This document shows, in pieces, positions 16,622 to 25,533 of a DNA stretch of 64,000 nt. The notes beneath the pieces were generated by a model. The model ran no database searches. It was not told where the DNA came from and worked only from the letters and a program-made list of their open reading frames with translations. Source of the DNA: Onthovicinus sp900555545. GTDB taxonomy: Bacteria; Bacillota; Clostridia; Oscillospirales; Acutalibacteraceae. The stretch's first letter is position 1, and every line of letters starts with the position of its first letter. Both the position numbers and the translations under genes were made by a program. Where the stretch lies: the NCBI GenBank assembly GCA_949296915.1, contig CASFPX010000001.1, positions 62,001 to 126,000 on the forward strand. Direction: 5' to 3'.

Positions 16622-17992
16622 ATGGCGGAGACAATAGCAGCGATTGCAACCCCGTCTGGCGAGGGATCGATCGGTGTGATTCGGATTTCCGGGGACCGTG
16701 CGGTCGAGATCGCCGCACGTATCTTTTGCGCCTCCTCCGGGCGGTCACTGACGGATGTGAAGGGATATACGGCGATGCATGGGATGGTGCGCCATCCCGA
16801 TACCGGCGCAGCGGTGGATGAGGTGGTTGCGCTCGTCTTTCGCGCGCCGCGCAGCTATACGGGCGAGGACGTGGTGGAGCTCTCCTGTCACGGGGGGCGC
16901 GCTGTCACACGCGGCGTGCTGCGCAGTGTGCTGGACGCCGGGGCTGTTCCGGCGCAGGCTGGGGAATTCACCAAGCGCGCCTTTTTAAACGGTAAAATGG
17001 ATCTGGCCCAGGCGGAATCTGTGATGCAGATTATTTCCGCCCAGGGGCAGGCGGCGGCGCAGGCGGCACTCGGGACGCTCGGTGGGCGGCTCAGCCGCGA
17101 TATTGCCGCCATCCGGGAACAGCTGCTGGCGCTTGCCGCCCACCTGGCAGCCTTTGCCGACTATCCGGAGGATGAGATTCCGGAGCTGCGCCCGGATCAG
17201 GCTGCACAGACGTTGGATCAGGTAGATGGTGCGCTTGAGGGCTTACTCCGCCGCTTCGATACGGGTAAGTTGATCCGCGAGGGCGTCGGGACCGTGATTG
17301 CGGGCCGCCCCAATGTGGGTAAATCTGCGCTGATGAATCTGCTGGCCGGCGAGGAGCGATCCATTGTCACGGATATTGCGGGAACCACACGGGACGTTGT
17401 GGAAGAGACGGTTCAGGTGGCCGGAGTGACACTGCGGCTGGCTGATACAGCCGGGCTGCGCGACACAGAGGATCCGGTGGAGCGGATCGGTGTCGACCGT
17501 GCCCGCACCAGGTTGGAGGCGGCTCAATTGATTTTGGCAGTATTTGACCGCTCCCGGCCATTGGATGCCGAGGACTGCCGCCTACTTGATTTTTGTGCAG
17601 GGCGGACAGCGGTCGCCGTCATCAATAAATCCGATCTGGCGCCCGCGATTGATTTTACCCCCATCCGGGAACGGATCCCCCTGTGTGTGGAGATCTGCGC
17701 CAAGGATGGGACCGGAGCGGAGGAATTGGAGCGGGCTGTCGGGCAGGCTTTGGGGACATGCGGCTTTGATGCCAGCGCTCCCCTGCTGGTCAGCGACCGT
17801 CAGCGGGATTGTTGTAACCGTGCACACATGGCGGTGCGGGAGGCCCGGGATGCGCTTGACGGCGGCGTCACACTGGATGCGGTGACGGTCTGCGTACAGG
17901 ACGCGCTATCAGCTCTGATGGAACTGACCGGCGAACGTGCCGGGGAGGCCGTTGTGGATGAGGTGTTTGCGAAATTCTGCGTGGGAAAGTGA
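16622..17992 (+). CDS. mnmE: tRNA modification GTPase MnmE (TrmE/ThdF)
   Basis: Full-length MnmE, 456 residues. It forms, with MnmG, the complex that installs cmnm5 or nm5 groups on wobble U34 of tRNAs. The N-terminal folate-binding domain starts ETIAAIATPSGEGSIGVIRISG. The inserted G domain has GRPNVGKSALMN (G1), TDIAGTTRD (G2), DTAGLRD (G3) and NKSD (G4). The C-terminal catalytic motif is FCVGK, with the essential Cys. mnmG follows after 52 nt. The canonical Firmicutes neighbours rnpA, yidC and jag are not upstream; a PHP gene and an unknown gene are there instead. Confidence 0.98.
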   Translation: MAETIAAIATPSGEGSIGVIRISGDRAVEIAARIFCASSGRSLTDVKGYTAMHGMVRHPDTGAAVDEVVALVFRAPRSYTGEDVVELSCHGGRAVTRGVLRSVLDAGAVPAQAGEFTKRAFLNGKMDLAQAESVMQIISAQGQAAAQAALGTLGGRLSRDIAAIREQLLALAAHLAAFADYPEDEIPELRPDQAAQTLDQVDGALEGLLRRFDTGKLIREGVGTVIAGRPNVGKSALMNLLAGEERSIVTDIAGTTRDVVEETVQVAGVTLRLADTAGLRDTEDPVERIGVDRARTRLEAAQLILAVFDRSRPLDAEDCRLLDFCAGRTAVAVINKSDLAPAIDFTPIRERIPLCVEICAKDGTGAEELERAVGQALGTCGFDASAPLLVSDRQRDCCNRAHMAVREARDALDGGVTLDAVTVCVQDALSALMELTGERAGEAVVDEVFAKFCVGK

Positions 17993-18044
17993 GTGGAGTG
18001 CGCTACACCTTTGAAAAATGGATTTACAGGCGGGAAGAATTTAA

Positions 18045-19925
18045 ATGGAATTTTTTGCTGGAACATATGAGGTAGCCGTGATTGGGGCGGGTCATGCCGG
18101 GATTGAGGCGGGACTTGCCGCGGCGCGGCTGGGCGCCGATACAGTAGTTTTTACAATCAACTTGGATTGGGTGGGCAACATGCCCTGCAACCCCTCTATT
18201 GGAGGAACATCCAAGGGCCATCTGGTGCGCGAGATCGACGCGTTGGGCGGCCAGATGGGTGTGGCCGCAGATCGCAATACACTCCAGAGCCGAATGCTCA
18301 ACCTGTCCAAGGGGCCGGCTGTGCACAGCCTTCGGGCGCAGATTGACCGGCGAGCCTATTCGGCGGAGATGAAAAATACGCTGGAGAATACGCCCGGGCT
18401 GACGCTGAAGCAGGCGGAGATCGTGGATCTGCGGCGGACGGACGGCGGCTGGGAACTGCGCACGCGGCTGGAAGAGGTCTACACGGCCAAGGCGGTCGTG
18501 CTGGCGACGGGGACTTTTCTGGCCGGCCGTGTCTATATCGGCGATGTCTCCTATGAGAGCGGTCCGGATGGGATGTTCCCCTCCACGGCGTTGGCAAAGT
18601 CTTTGCGCGATCTAGGGATCCCTGTCCGCCGGTTCAAAACAGGTACGCCTGCCCGGGTCAACGCCAATTCCATTGACTTTTCACGCACGGAGGAGCAGCC
18701 GGGAGACGAGCGGATCGTGCCGTTTTCCTTTTATGAGCAGACGGAGATTACAAACAAGCGTTCCTGTTATATCACCTATACCAGCCGGGAGACAAAGGAG
18801 ATTATTCTTGCGAATCTGCATCGCTCGCCACTCTATGGCGGAAAAATTGAGGGCGTGGGGCCCCGATACTGCCCGAGCATTGAGGACAAGATCGTCCGCT
18901 TTGCGGACAAGGAGCGCCACCAGGTGTTCATCGAGCCCTGTGGGTTGAACACAGGCGAGATGTATTTACAGGGGCTCTCCTCTTCCCTGCCGGTTGACGT
19001 ACAGCTCGCTTTCCTGCATACGATCCCGGGGTTGGAGCATGTACAGGTGATGCGCGCGGCCTATGCAATTGAGTATGACTGTGTGGATCCCTTGGCGCTG
19101 CGCCCATCGCTCGAGTTCCTCGACTTTGAGGGACTGTTTGGAGCGGGGCAGTTCAACGGGTCGAGCGGATATGAGGAGGCAGCTGCCCAAGGCTTGATCG
19201 CCGGCATCAATGCGGCGCGTTGGGTGCAGGGGCAAGAGCCGCTCATTTTGGATCGCGCCTCTTCTTATATCGGTACACTGATTGACGATCTCGTCACCAA
19301 GGGGTGTTCAGATCCCTATCGGATGATGACATCGCGTTCGGAATACCGGCTGGTTCTGCGCCAAGATAACGCCGATTTGCGCCTGACGCCCATCGGTCGG
19401 GAGATCGGTTTGATCGACGATGAAAAGTGGGCACGCTTTTTGAAAAAGCGGGAGCAAATTGATCACGAGCGTGAACGGGTGAACACAACTGTCCTCTCCC
19501 CTACCGCGCAGCTTAACGACATACTGTTGAAGGCTGGAACTGCGCCGGTGCGTTCCGGTGTCACTGTGGCGGAGCTGCTGCGCAGGCCGCAGGTGGGTTA
19601 CGAAATGCTGGCTCCGTTTGACGGGACCCGCCCCCCTCTGCCGAATGAAGTAACGGAGCAGGTGCAGACGCAGCTGAAGTATGAGGGATATATTAAGCGG
19701 CAGGAGTCTCAGATTGCGGAGATGCGCCGGTTGGAAGTACAGCGGATACCGCGCGATTTGGATTATAAGCAGATCACCGGACTGCGTTTGGAGGCGGCGG
19801 AAAAGCTCGCCCGCATCCGGCCGGAGAATGTGGGCCAGGCATCGCGGATTTCCGGCGTTACGCCGGCGGACGTCTCCGTGCTGCTGATCTATCTCCGCAC
19901 TCGGAGAGAAGGAGGAAACACATGA
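18045..19925 (+). CDS. mnmG: tRNA uridine-5-carboxymethylaminomethyl modification enzyme MnmG (GidA)
   Basis: A 626-residue FAD protein, the partner of MnmE. The Rossmann motif VIGAGHAGIEAGLAAARLG (residues 11-29) binds FAD. Family signatures MPCNPSIGG, GPAVHSLRAQ and FKTGTPAR are intact, as is the C-terminal helical domain (about 550-626) that contacts MnmE and tRNA. GGCGGGAAG precedes the ATG. The stop overlaps the rsmG start as ATGA. Confidence 0.98.
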   Translation: MEFFAGTYEVAVIGAGHAGIEAGLAAARLGADTVVFTINLDWVGNMPCNPSIGGTSKGHLVREIDALGGQMGVAADRNTLQSRMLNLSKGPAVHSLRAQIDRRAYSAEMKNTLENTPGLTLKQAEIVDLRRTDGGWELRTRLEEVYTAKAVVLATGTFLAGRVYIGDVSYESGPDGMFPSTALAKSLRDLGIPVRRFKTGTPARVNANSIDFSRTEEQPGDERIVPFSFYEQTEITNKRSCYITYTSRETKEIILANLHRSPLYGGKIEGVGPRYCPSIEDKIVRFADKERHQVFIEPCGLNTGEMYLQGLSSSLPVDVQLAFLHTIPGLEHVQVMRAAYAIEYDCVDPLALRPSLEFLDFEGLFGAGQFNGSSGYEEAAAQGLIAGINAARWVQGQEPLILDRASSYIGTLIDDLVTKGCSDPYRMMTSRSEYRLVLRQDNADLRLTPIGREIGLIDDEKWARFLKKREQIDHERERVNTTVLSPTAQLNDILLKAGTAPVRSGVTVAELLRRPQVGYEMLAPFDGTRPPLPNEVTEQVQTQLKYEGYIKRQESQIAEMRRLEVQRIPRDLDYKQITGLRLEAAEKLARIRPENVGQASRISGVTPADVSVLLIYLRTRREGGNT

Positions 19926-20641
19926 TTGTTCCACGTGAAACATTGCAGAATGCTTCCAGTGCCTTTTGTGTCCCATTGGACGATATGGCGCTTGACCGGC
20001 TTGACACCTACGCGACTATGCTGGTGGATTATAACAGCCGTGTCAACCTGACTGCCATTACAGATCCGGAGGGAATTGCCGTCAAGCACTTCGCGGACAG
20101 CCTGGCTGTTTTTGCGGCGGCCGAAATCCCGCACGAGGCTCACTGTATTGATGTGGGAACCGGCGCTGGATTTCCTGGACTTGTGATGCTGATTGCCCGC
20201 CCGGATCTGCACATGACATTTGTTGATTCCACGGGTAAAAAGCTGCGCTTTGTTCAGGAAGTTTTGGATCATACAGGGTTACAGGCTGAGGTCGTCCACG
20301 CGCGCGCCGAAGAGCTTGGCCGCGACTCCCAATTTCGCGAAAAATTTGACTTTGTGACGGCGCGTGCTGTCGCTGCGATGGACACGCTGTGTGAATACTG
20401 CCTCCCCCTCGCCCGGGTCGGCGGAATGTTTATCGCCATGAAAGGGCCGGACGCGGAGCGCGAAATGGAAACAGCGCGCAAGGGAATTCATTTGCTCGGT
20501 GGTGGAGAGGCTGTGTTTAAGCGCTTTCAGCTGAGCCAATCGGCCGAGCGCAATATTTTGACGGTCAAAAAGATATCGCAGACTCCGGCAAAATATCCGC
20601 GTCCTTCGGCACAGATCGCCAAACGAAAAATCGGTTCTTAA
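19922..20641 (+). CDS. rsmG: 16S rRNA (guanine527-N7)-methyltransferase RsmG (GidB)
   Basis: A 239-residue SAM methyltransferase. The SAM motif is CIDVGTGAGFPGLVMLIARP, followed by FVDSTGKKLRFVQEV, typical of RsmG. It methylates G527 in the 530 loop of 16S rRNA; loss of RsmG gives low-level streptomycin resistance in other bacteria. Start ATG overlaps the mnmG stop. Codons 2-7 contain a complete parS site (19927-19942), so the protein begins MIVPRET because of an embedded chromosome-partitioning sequence. The C-terminus is basic (RPSAQIAKRKIGS). Confidence 0.97.
   Translation: MIVPRETLQNASSAFCVPLDDMALDRLDTYATMLVDYNSRVNLTAITDPEGIAVKHFADSLAVFAAAEIPHEAHCIDVGTGAGFPGLVMLIARPDLHMTFVDSTGKKLRFVQEVLDHTGLQAEVVHARAEELGRDSQFREKFDFVTARAVAAMDTLCEYCLPLARVGGMFIAMKGPDAEREMETARKGIHLLGGGEAVFKRFQLSQSAERNILTVKKISQTPAKYPRPSAQIAKRKIGS
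19927..19942. promoter_or_regulatory. parS centromere site inside the rsmG start
   Basis: TGTTCCACGTGAAACA matches the B. subtilis parS consensus TGTTNCACGTGAAACA at every fixed position. Such sites load ParB/Spo0J and cluster near oriC. Confidence 0.93.
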
Positions 20642-20760
20642 CGTACACTGTCGACGTGCGTCTCTTTTGCCCGACGGAAAAAGATGGACTTTCGGAATAT
20701 TTGTGCTATGCTTGAAATAGGACAAGGGTTCCGAACCACTTTTACCGGAGGGCTTTTATC

Positions 20761-21621
20761 ATGTCACCTGAAAAGAAAAATATGCCCGTGGCGGCCGGCA
20801 GTGTGCTGCTCATCGCGCGGGAAGAAATTTATCCAAATCCGGATCAGCCGCGGCGCTCTTTCTCTATGGATGAGTTGGAGGGGCTTGCACAGAGCATTCA
20901 CGAGAATGGGATGCTCCAGCCGATCAGTGTGCGCATTCGGGAGGGAGGCGGCTATGAGTTGATCGCCGGCGAGCGCCGCCTGCGCGCGGCGGGCATGATC
21001 GGGATGGCCACTGTCCCCTGCATCGTGATCCGCGCACAGAGCGAACAGTCAGCTGTCTTTGCCCTGCTGGAGAATTTACAGCGTGAAAACCTGAACTTCT
21101 TTGAGGAGGCACGGGCCATCGAGAGCCTGATGAATCATTACGGCCTCTCGCAGGAAGAGATGGCCCTGCGCCTGGGGAAAGCACAGTCCACCCTGTCCAA
21201 TAAGCTGCGGCTGCTGCGCCTCTCCCCCCGCATGTGCGCTCAAATTGAGCGCGCCGGCCTGACGGAGCGCCATGCACGGGCGCTGCTGAAGCTGGAGGAC
21301 GAGCATGAGCGCCAGCTGGTGCTGGATCAGGTTGTGTGCAATCAGATGAATGTCGCCCAGACGGAAAAATTGGTAGAGAGCCATTTGAAGCCCAAACAGG
21401 GCAAAAAAAGAAATATAAAGTTCCTGTTCCGCGATGTGCGGATCTTCATGAACACGATCACCCATGCTGTAGACACGATGCGCCAGGCTGGGATCGAGGC
21501 AGACAGCGAACGCACGGAGGACGAGGCGTATATCACCTATACCGTCCGAATCCCCAAGGCTGTCGCCTACCGGACGCCGGCTTCCGGCTGCACACCTGTA
21601 ATGCGGGCCGGCAGCCGTTAG
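20761..21621 (+). CDS. noc: Noc-like ParB-family nucleoid occlusion protein
   Basis: A 286-residue ParB-family CTPase. The N-terminal ParB domain has NPDQPRRSF, ELIAGERRLRAA and LLENLQRENLNFFEEARA. A helix-turn-helix follows (LSQEEMALRLGKAQSTLSNKLRLLRL), and the C-terminal part with VRIFMNTITHAVDTMRQAG and TVRIPK matches Noc rather than Spo0J. Noc binds its own sites, spreads, tethers DNA to the membrane and blocks Z-ring assembly over the nucleoid. A second ParB-family gene lies at 22629. No perfect Noc-binding palindrome (ATTTCCCGGGAAAT type) was noticed. A terminator follows at 21687-21712. Confidence 0.88.
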   Translation: MSPEKKNMPVAAGSVLLIAREEIYPNPDQPRRSFSMDELEGLAQSIHENGMLQPISVRIREGGGYELIAGERRLRAAGMIGMATVPCIVIRAQSEQSAVFALLENLQRENLNFFEEARAIESLMNHYGLSQEEMALRLGKAQSTLSNKLRLLRLSPRMCAQIERAGLTERHARALLKLEDEHERQLVLDQVVCNQMNVAQTEKLVESHLKPKQGKKRNIKFLFRDVRIFMNTITHAVDTMRQAGIEADSERTEDEAYITYTVRIPKAVAYRTPASGCTPVMRAGSR

Positions 21622-21686
21622 CATATCGGGCGGTGGTCCATCCACCTGCCGCCCGCCATATCTTTCTCTCACACCCCATATCCGGG

Positions 21687-21712
21687 AAAAAGCAGGCAAA
21701 AGCCTGCTTTTT
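21687..21712 (+). terminator. Terminator after noc
   Basis: AAAAAGCAGGC-aaaa-GCCTGCTTTTT forms an 11-bp stem whose 3' arm ends in a T-run. It separates noc from the parAB unit. Confidence 0.88.
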
Positions 21713-21723
21713 CTCGTCTGTGC

Positions 21724-21739
21724 TGTTTCACGTGAAACA
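21724..21739. promoter_or_regulatory. parS centromere site upstream of parAB
   Basis: TGTTTCACGTGAAACA is a perfect 16-bp palindrome and an exact parS. It directly abuts the -35 region of the putative parAB promoter, so ParB bound and spreading here could repress its own operon. Confidence 0.96.
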
Positions 21740-21768
21740 TTTACTTTTTTATCGCGCTGTGGTACAAT
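21740..21768 (+). promoter_or_regulatory. Putative parAB-serS promoter
   Basis: TTTACT (21740-21745), a 17-base spacer and TACAAT (21763-21768) with an extended TGG before the -10. It begins one base after parS and lies about 70 bases before parA. Confidence 0.55.
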
Positions 21769-21836
21769 AGTAAGGAATTTTCGCGCAGCCTCAAAAACTG
21801 TACTAAAATCCGATCTATCACTTGAGGGGGAATACC

Positions 21837-22616
21837 ATGGGGAAAATTATTTCTATCGTCAACCAAAAGGGCGGCGTAGGTAAGACGACAACAGCAGTCA
21901 ATCTGGCGGCCGCCATCGGTGCGCGCGGCTTCAGGACACTGCTGGTGGATATCGATCCGCAGGGCAACTCCACCAGCGGCATGGGTGTCAATAAGAAGTC
22001 GATCCGTAGGTCGACGTACGATATCCTCATCAATGATACACCGGCGGCGCAGGCGGTCATTCACAGCATGTATGAGCATGTGGATATCCTGCCTGCCAAC
22101 ATCGATCTGGCGGGCGCGGAGCTTGAGCTCGCCGATGCCGACCGCCGGGAGTCCCGGCTGAAGTATGCATTGGGCAGCATTCGGGAGCAGTATGATTTCA
22201 TTTTTCTGGACTGTCCCCCCTCCCTCGGCCTGATTACGATCAACGCGCTCTGTGCGTCTGATACGTTCATGGTGCCGATCCAGTGCGAATACTATGCGCT
22301 GGAGGGACTCTCCCAGCTGATCAACACCGTGCGGCAGGTGCGGCGGCTCTACAATCCGGCTCTCGATACGGAGGGCGTGCTGCTCACCATGTATGACGGT
22401 CGCCTGAACCTGACGCAGCAGGTTGTGGACGAAGTCAAACGCTTTTTTAAAGATAAGGTGTATGCCACGGCGATTCCACGCAATGTACGCCTATCCGAGG
22501 CGCCCAGCTTTGGCAAACCTGTCATGTACTACGACCGCGGTTCACGCGGGAGCCAGACCTACGACCAATTTGCGGAGGAATTCCTTGCGCGGAACGGCTT
22601 TGTCAAAAAACAGTGA
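21837..22616 (+). CDS. parA: Chromosome partitioning ATPase ParA (Soj)
   Basis: A 259-residue ParA/Soj ATPase that works with ParB on the nucleoid for origin segregation and DnaA control. The deviant Walker A is KGGVGKTTTAVNLAAA (residues 10-25), Walker A' is LLVDIDPQGN and Walker B is FIFLDCPPSLG. Start ATG 21837 follows GAGGGGGAAT; a TTG codon 15 bases upstream in the same frame overlaps that site and is rejected. parB starts 12 nt after its stop. Confidence 0.96.
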   Translation: MGKIISIVNQKGGVGKTTTAVNLAAAIGARGFRTLLVDIDPQGNSTSGMGVNKKSIRRSTYDILINDTPAAQAVIHSMYEHVDILPANIDLAGAELELADADRRESRLKYALGSIREQYDFIFLDCPPSLGLITINALCASDTFMVPIQCEYYALEGLSQLINTVRQVRRLYNPALDTEGVLLTMYDGRLNLTQQVVDEVKRFFKDKVYATAIPRNVRLSEAPSFGKPVMYYDRGSRGSQTYDQFAEEFLARNGFVKKQ

Positions 22617-22628
22617 GGAGGGAACAGG

Positions 22629-23480
22629 ATGGCAATCAAAAAAGGTGGCCTGGGAAAGGGGCTGGATGCGCTCTTTGCGGACAATTCCACAGAGAGCCCA
22701 GACGGTGCGCGGCTGCTGCCCATCTCCGATATCGAGCCCAACCGCGATCAGCCGCGAAAGCAATTTGACGATGCGGCGCTCCGGGAGCTGGCCGATAGCA
22801 TCGCGGAGCACGGCGTGATCCAGCCGTTGCTCGTGAGACCGGTGGGCGGTGGTGTTTATCAGATCGTCGCTGGTGAGCGCCGGTGGCGCGCCTCCCGTTT
22901 GGCGGGGCTGACCGAAGTCCCCGCTGTGGTCAAGGAACTGTCAGACAGTGAGACAATGGAAATTGCGCTTGTGGAGAATTTGCAGCGCGAGGATCTCGAT
23001 CCGATTGAAGAGGCGGAGGGGATCGCCCAACTGATCGAGACATACGATCTCACGCAGGATCAGGCCGCGCAAAAGCTCGGAAAGTCGCGGCCTGCTGTGG
23101 CCAATGCACTGCGGCTGCTGAATTTGCCGGGTGAGGTGCGGGAGATGATCCGGCAGGGCAAACTGACGCAGGGGCATGCCCGGGCGCTGCTCGCGCTCGA
23201 TACGCCGGAGGCTATCACTGCCGCCGCACAGGAGATCGTGACAAAGGGTCTCTCCGTCCGTGAGGCGGAAAAGTTGGCCAAGTCCCCTGCTCCCCGCCCC
23301 AAGAAGGCGGCCGGAGCTGCACGCCGCCCCGTATTTATCGAGGAGGCGCAGCTCGCGCTGACGGAGTACTTTGGACGACCGGTCAAACTCAGCGGCGGGA
23401 CAAAAGGGAAGATCGAATTGGAGTATTACAGCGAGGAAGATCTGGTCAGCCTGACGAAAAAGCTGGAAAAATTAGGATAA
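22629..23480 (+). CDS. parB: Chromosome partitioning protein ParB (Spo0J)
   Basis: A 283-residue ParB. It has EPNRDQPRKQFDD, the CTP-binding GERRWRASRLAG, VENLQREDLDPIEEAEG and the helix-turn-helix LTQDQAAQKLGKSRPAVANALRLL, and ends with a C-terminal dimerisation segment (IELEYYSEEDLVSLTKKL). It binds the two parS sites in this window and loads SMC at the origin. GAGGAGGGAAC precedes the ATG. serS follows after 11 nt. Confidence 0.96.
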   Translation: MAIKKGGLGKGLDALFADNSTESPDGARLLPISDIEPNRDQPRKQFDDAALRELADSIAEHGVIQPLLVRPVGGGVYQIVAGERRWRASRLAGLTEVPAVVKELSDSETMEIALVENLQREDLDPIEEAEGIAQLIETYDLTQDQAAQKLGKSRPAVANALRLLNLPGEVREMIRQGKLTQGHARALLALDTPEAITAAAQEIVTKGLSVREAEKLAKSPAPRPKKAAGAARRPVFIEEAQLALTEYFGRPVKLSGGTKGKIELEYYSEEDLVSLTKKLEKLG

Positions 23481-23491
23481 GGGGTAACGAT

Positions 23492-24796
23492 ATGCTGGAT
23501 ATCAAATTTGTCCGGGAAAATCCGGACGCGGTAAAAGAAAATATCAAAAAGAAATTTCAGGAGCAAAAGCTGCCGCTCGTAGATGAAGTTATCAAGCTCG
23601 ATGAGGAGTACCGCAGTGCGGTCACGGAGGCCAACGATCTGCGCGCATCGCGCAATACCCTCTCCCGCCAGATTGGCGCACTGATGGGTCAGGCCAAAAA
23701 GGACCCCTCCAAGCTCGCGGAGGCGGAGGCCGTCAAGGCGCAAGTCACCGCAAACGCCGACCGGCTCAAGGAGTTGGAGGCGCGTGAGGAGGAACTGCAA
23801 AAAGAGATTCGCGACAGGATGATGGTCATCCCGCAGATGATTGATCCGTCGGTTCCGATTGGTCCGGATGACTCCTGTAATGTGGAGGTGCAGCGCTTTG
23901 GGGATCCCGTGGTGCCGGACTTTGAGATCCCCTACCATGCCGATATTATGGAGTCCTTCGGCGGGCTGGATCTTGATGGCGGCCGCCGCGTAGCCGGCAA
24001 CGGGTTCTACTATCTGCTGGGCGATATTGCCCGCCTGCATGAGGCTGTGCTCGCCTATGCGCGCGACTTTATGATCGACAAGGGCTTTACCTATGTGATT
24101 CCACCGTTCATGATCCACGGCAGCGTGGTGGAGGGCGTCATGTCCTTCCCGGAGATGGACGCCATGATGTATAAGATTGAGGGGGAGGATCTCTACCTGA
24201 TCGGCACCAGTGAGCACTCCATGATTGGCCGCTTCCAGGATCAGATCCTGCCAGAGGCAGACATGCCCCTGACGCTCACCTCCTACTCCCCCTGCTTCCG
24301 CAAGGAGAAGGGTGCGCATGGCATTGAGGAGCGCGGCATCTACCGCATCCACCAGTTTGAAAAGCAGGAGATGATCGTCGTTTGCCGCCCCGAGGAGAGT
24401 ATGGAATGGTACGACAAGCTGTGGCACAATTCCGTGGAGCTGTTCCGTTCACTCGATATCCCAGTGCGTCAGCTCGAGTGCTGCTCCGGAGACCTTGCCG
24501 ATCTAAAGGTCAAGTCCTGCGACATTGAGGCGTGGTCGCCGCGTCAGCAAAAGTATTTTGAGGTGTGCTCCTGCTCCAACCTGGGCGATGCGCAGGCACG
24601 CCGCCTGAAGATCCGCATCAAAGGAGCGGATGGCAAGCCGTACCTGGCCCATACACTCAACAACACGTGTGTAGCTCCGCCGCGTATGTTGATTGCTTTC
24701 TTGGAGAACAATCTTCAGGCGGACGGGACGGTTAAGATTCCTCAGGTTCTGCGCCCGTATATGGGCGGTAAGGAACTGTTGGTTCCGAAAAAGTAA
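23492..24796 (+). CDS. serS: Seryl-tRNA synthetase
   Basis: Class II seryl-tRNA synthetase, 434 residues. An N-terminal coiled-coil arm (about 25-105) that holds tRNA-Ser is followed by the catalytic core with GTSEHSM (serine site), motif 2 around FRKEKGAHGIEERGIYRIHQ and motif 3 NNTCVAPPRMLIAFLENN. It charges tRNA-Ser in the cytoplasm. It lies 11 nt after parB with no T-box or terminator between them, so it is probably transcribed with parAB. A strong terminator follows at 24812-24853. Confidence 0.98.
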   Translation: MLDIKFVRENPDAVKENIKKKFQEQKLPLVDEVIKLDEEYRSAVTEANDLRASRNTLSRQIGALMGQAKKDPSKLAEAEAVKAQVTANADRLKELEAREEELQKEIRDRMMVIPQMIDPSVPIGPDDSCNVEVQRFGDPVVPDFEIPYHADIMESFGGLDLDGGRRVAGNGFYYLLGDIARLHEAVLAYARDFMIDKGFTYVIPPFMIHGSVVEGVMSFPEMDAMMYKIEGEDLYLIGTSEHSMIGRFQDQILPEADMPLTLTSYSPCFRKEKGAHGIEERGIYRIHQFEKQEMIVVCRPEESMEWYDKLWHNSVELFRSLDIPVRQLECCSGDLADLKVKSCDIEAWSPRQQKYFEVCSCSNLGDAQARRLKIRIKGADGKPYLAHTLNNTCVAPPRMLIAFLENNLQADGTVKIPQVLRPYMGGKELLVPKK

Positions 24797-24811
24797 TACG
24801 CATTGCCGTAT

Positions 24812-24853
24812 ATGAGAAAAGGGGATGTTCTAACGAACGTCCCCTTTTCTCAT
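24812..24853 (+). terminator. Terminator of the parAB-serS unit
   Basis: A 19-bp inverted repeat (ATGAGAAAAGGGGATGTTC at 24812-24830 and its partner at 24835-24853, one G-T pair) with a 4-base loop and a CCCCTTTTCT 3' arm. It is nearly symmetrical and may work in both directions. Confidence 0.85.
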
Positions 24854-25057
24854 AGAACAATTTTGGCAAATATACAAAAAATGCGGCTGATAAATAAATT
24901 TAAAATGTAATTTTCGCCAACGAGTTGTGCGAGAATTTAACAAAGTGGAAATGTAGCCGTTTGTGTGATATCCGGGTCGTTTACAATCGTAAAAAAGGCT
25001 GAATTTTAATGCGGATTACAGCCATATGATGATTGAAAAGCAGTATCCGTGATCTGC

Positions 25058-25519
25058 TTATACGTCATCGAACAGCACGCGGCAAGCGATTTCCGCAGCG
25101 TTCCCAATGATCTCGGGACAGGGACGTTTTTTATAGTAGGCCTCCGTCCGGGCTTCCGGCTGCGGCGTTCCCTCCGGGGCTTTTAATCCCAGCAGTTCTT
25201 TGCAGATGATGGAGCCCCCGTTTCGTGCGCGCATATCGGCAGCCATCTGCTGGACCAGGCGATAGATCTCGCGTTTGCCTTCAATATCCCGCCCGCCCTG
25301 CATCGGGTGACGGAAACCGGCGAGCATAGCCAGCGCGGACATCGCGCCACACACCTCCCGCATCCGGCCTACGCCTCCGCCGAGCCCGGCGGAGACCATG
25401 AGCGCCGTCTCACGGCTCATGCCGATTTCCTCTGAAAAGGCCGCAAAGACGGATTGAGAGCAGTTATAACCGGCGTGGAACAGCGCCTGTGCCTCCTCAC
25501 GTTTTTCCTGTGCATTCAT
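25058..25519 (-). CDS. C_GCAxxG_C_C family redox protein
   Basis: A 153-residue member of the C_GCAxxG_C_C family, recognised from the spaced cysteines in YNCSQSVF, GGGVGRMREVCGA, IICKEL and RPCPEI. The family is common in anaerobes, is thought to bind a metal or do redox chemistry, and has no established function. The start at 25519 has GCGAGG upstream; an ATG at 25537 overlapping the upstream stop is the alternative. Translation is therefore coupled to the membrane-anchored protein encoded just before it. Confidence 0.82.
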   Translation of the reverse strand: MNAQEKREEAQALFHAGYNCSQSVFAAFSEEIGMSRETALMVSAGLGGGVGRMREVCGAMSALAMLAGFRHPMQGGRDIEGKREIYRLVQQMAADMRARNGGSIICKELLGLKAPEGTPQPEARTEAYYKKRPCPEIIGNAAEIACRVLFDDV

Positions 25520-25533
25520 CTTAAAACCTCGCA

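Noticed and set aside
19922..22616. A Noc-binding site near noc
   Set aside because: No ATTTCCCGGGAAAT-type palindrome was noticed; the two palindromes present are parS, which Noc does not normally use.
23481..23491. T-box or riboswitch before serS
   Set aside because: Only 11 bases separate serS from parB, too few for a T-box, and no terminator lies between them.
24854..25057. Small RNA or hidden gene after the serS terminator
   Set aside because: About 200 AT-rich bases between convergent genes without promoter, ribosome binding site or stable hairpin; nothing supportable seen.
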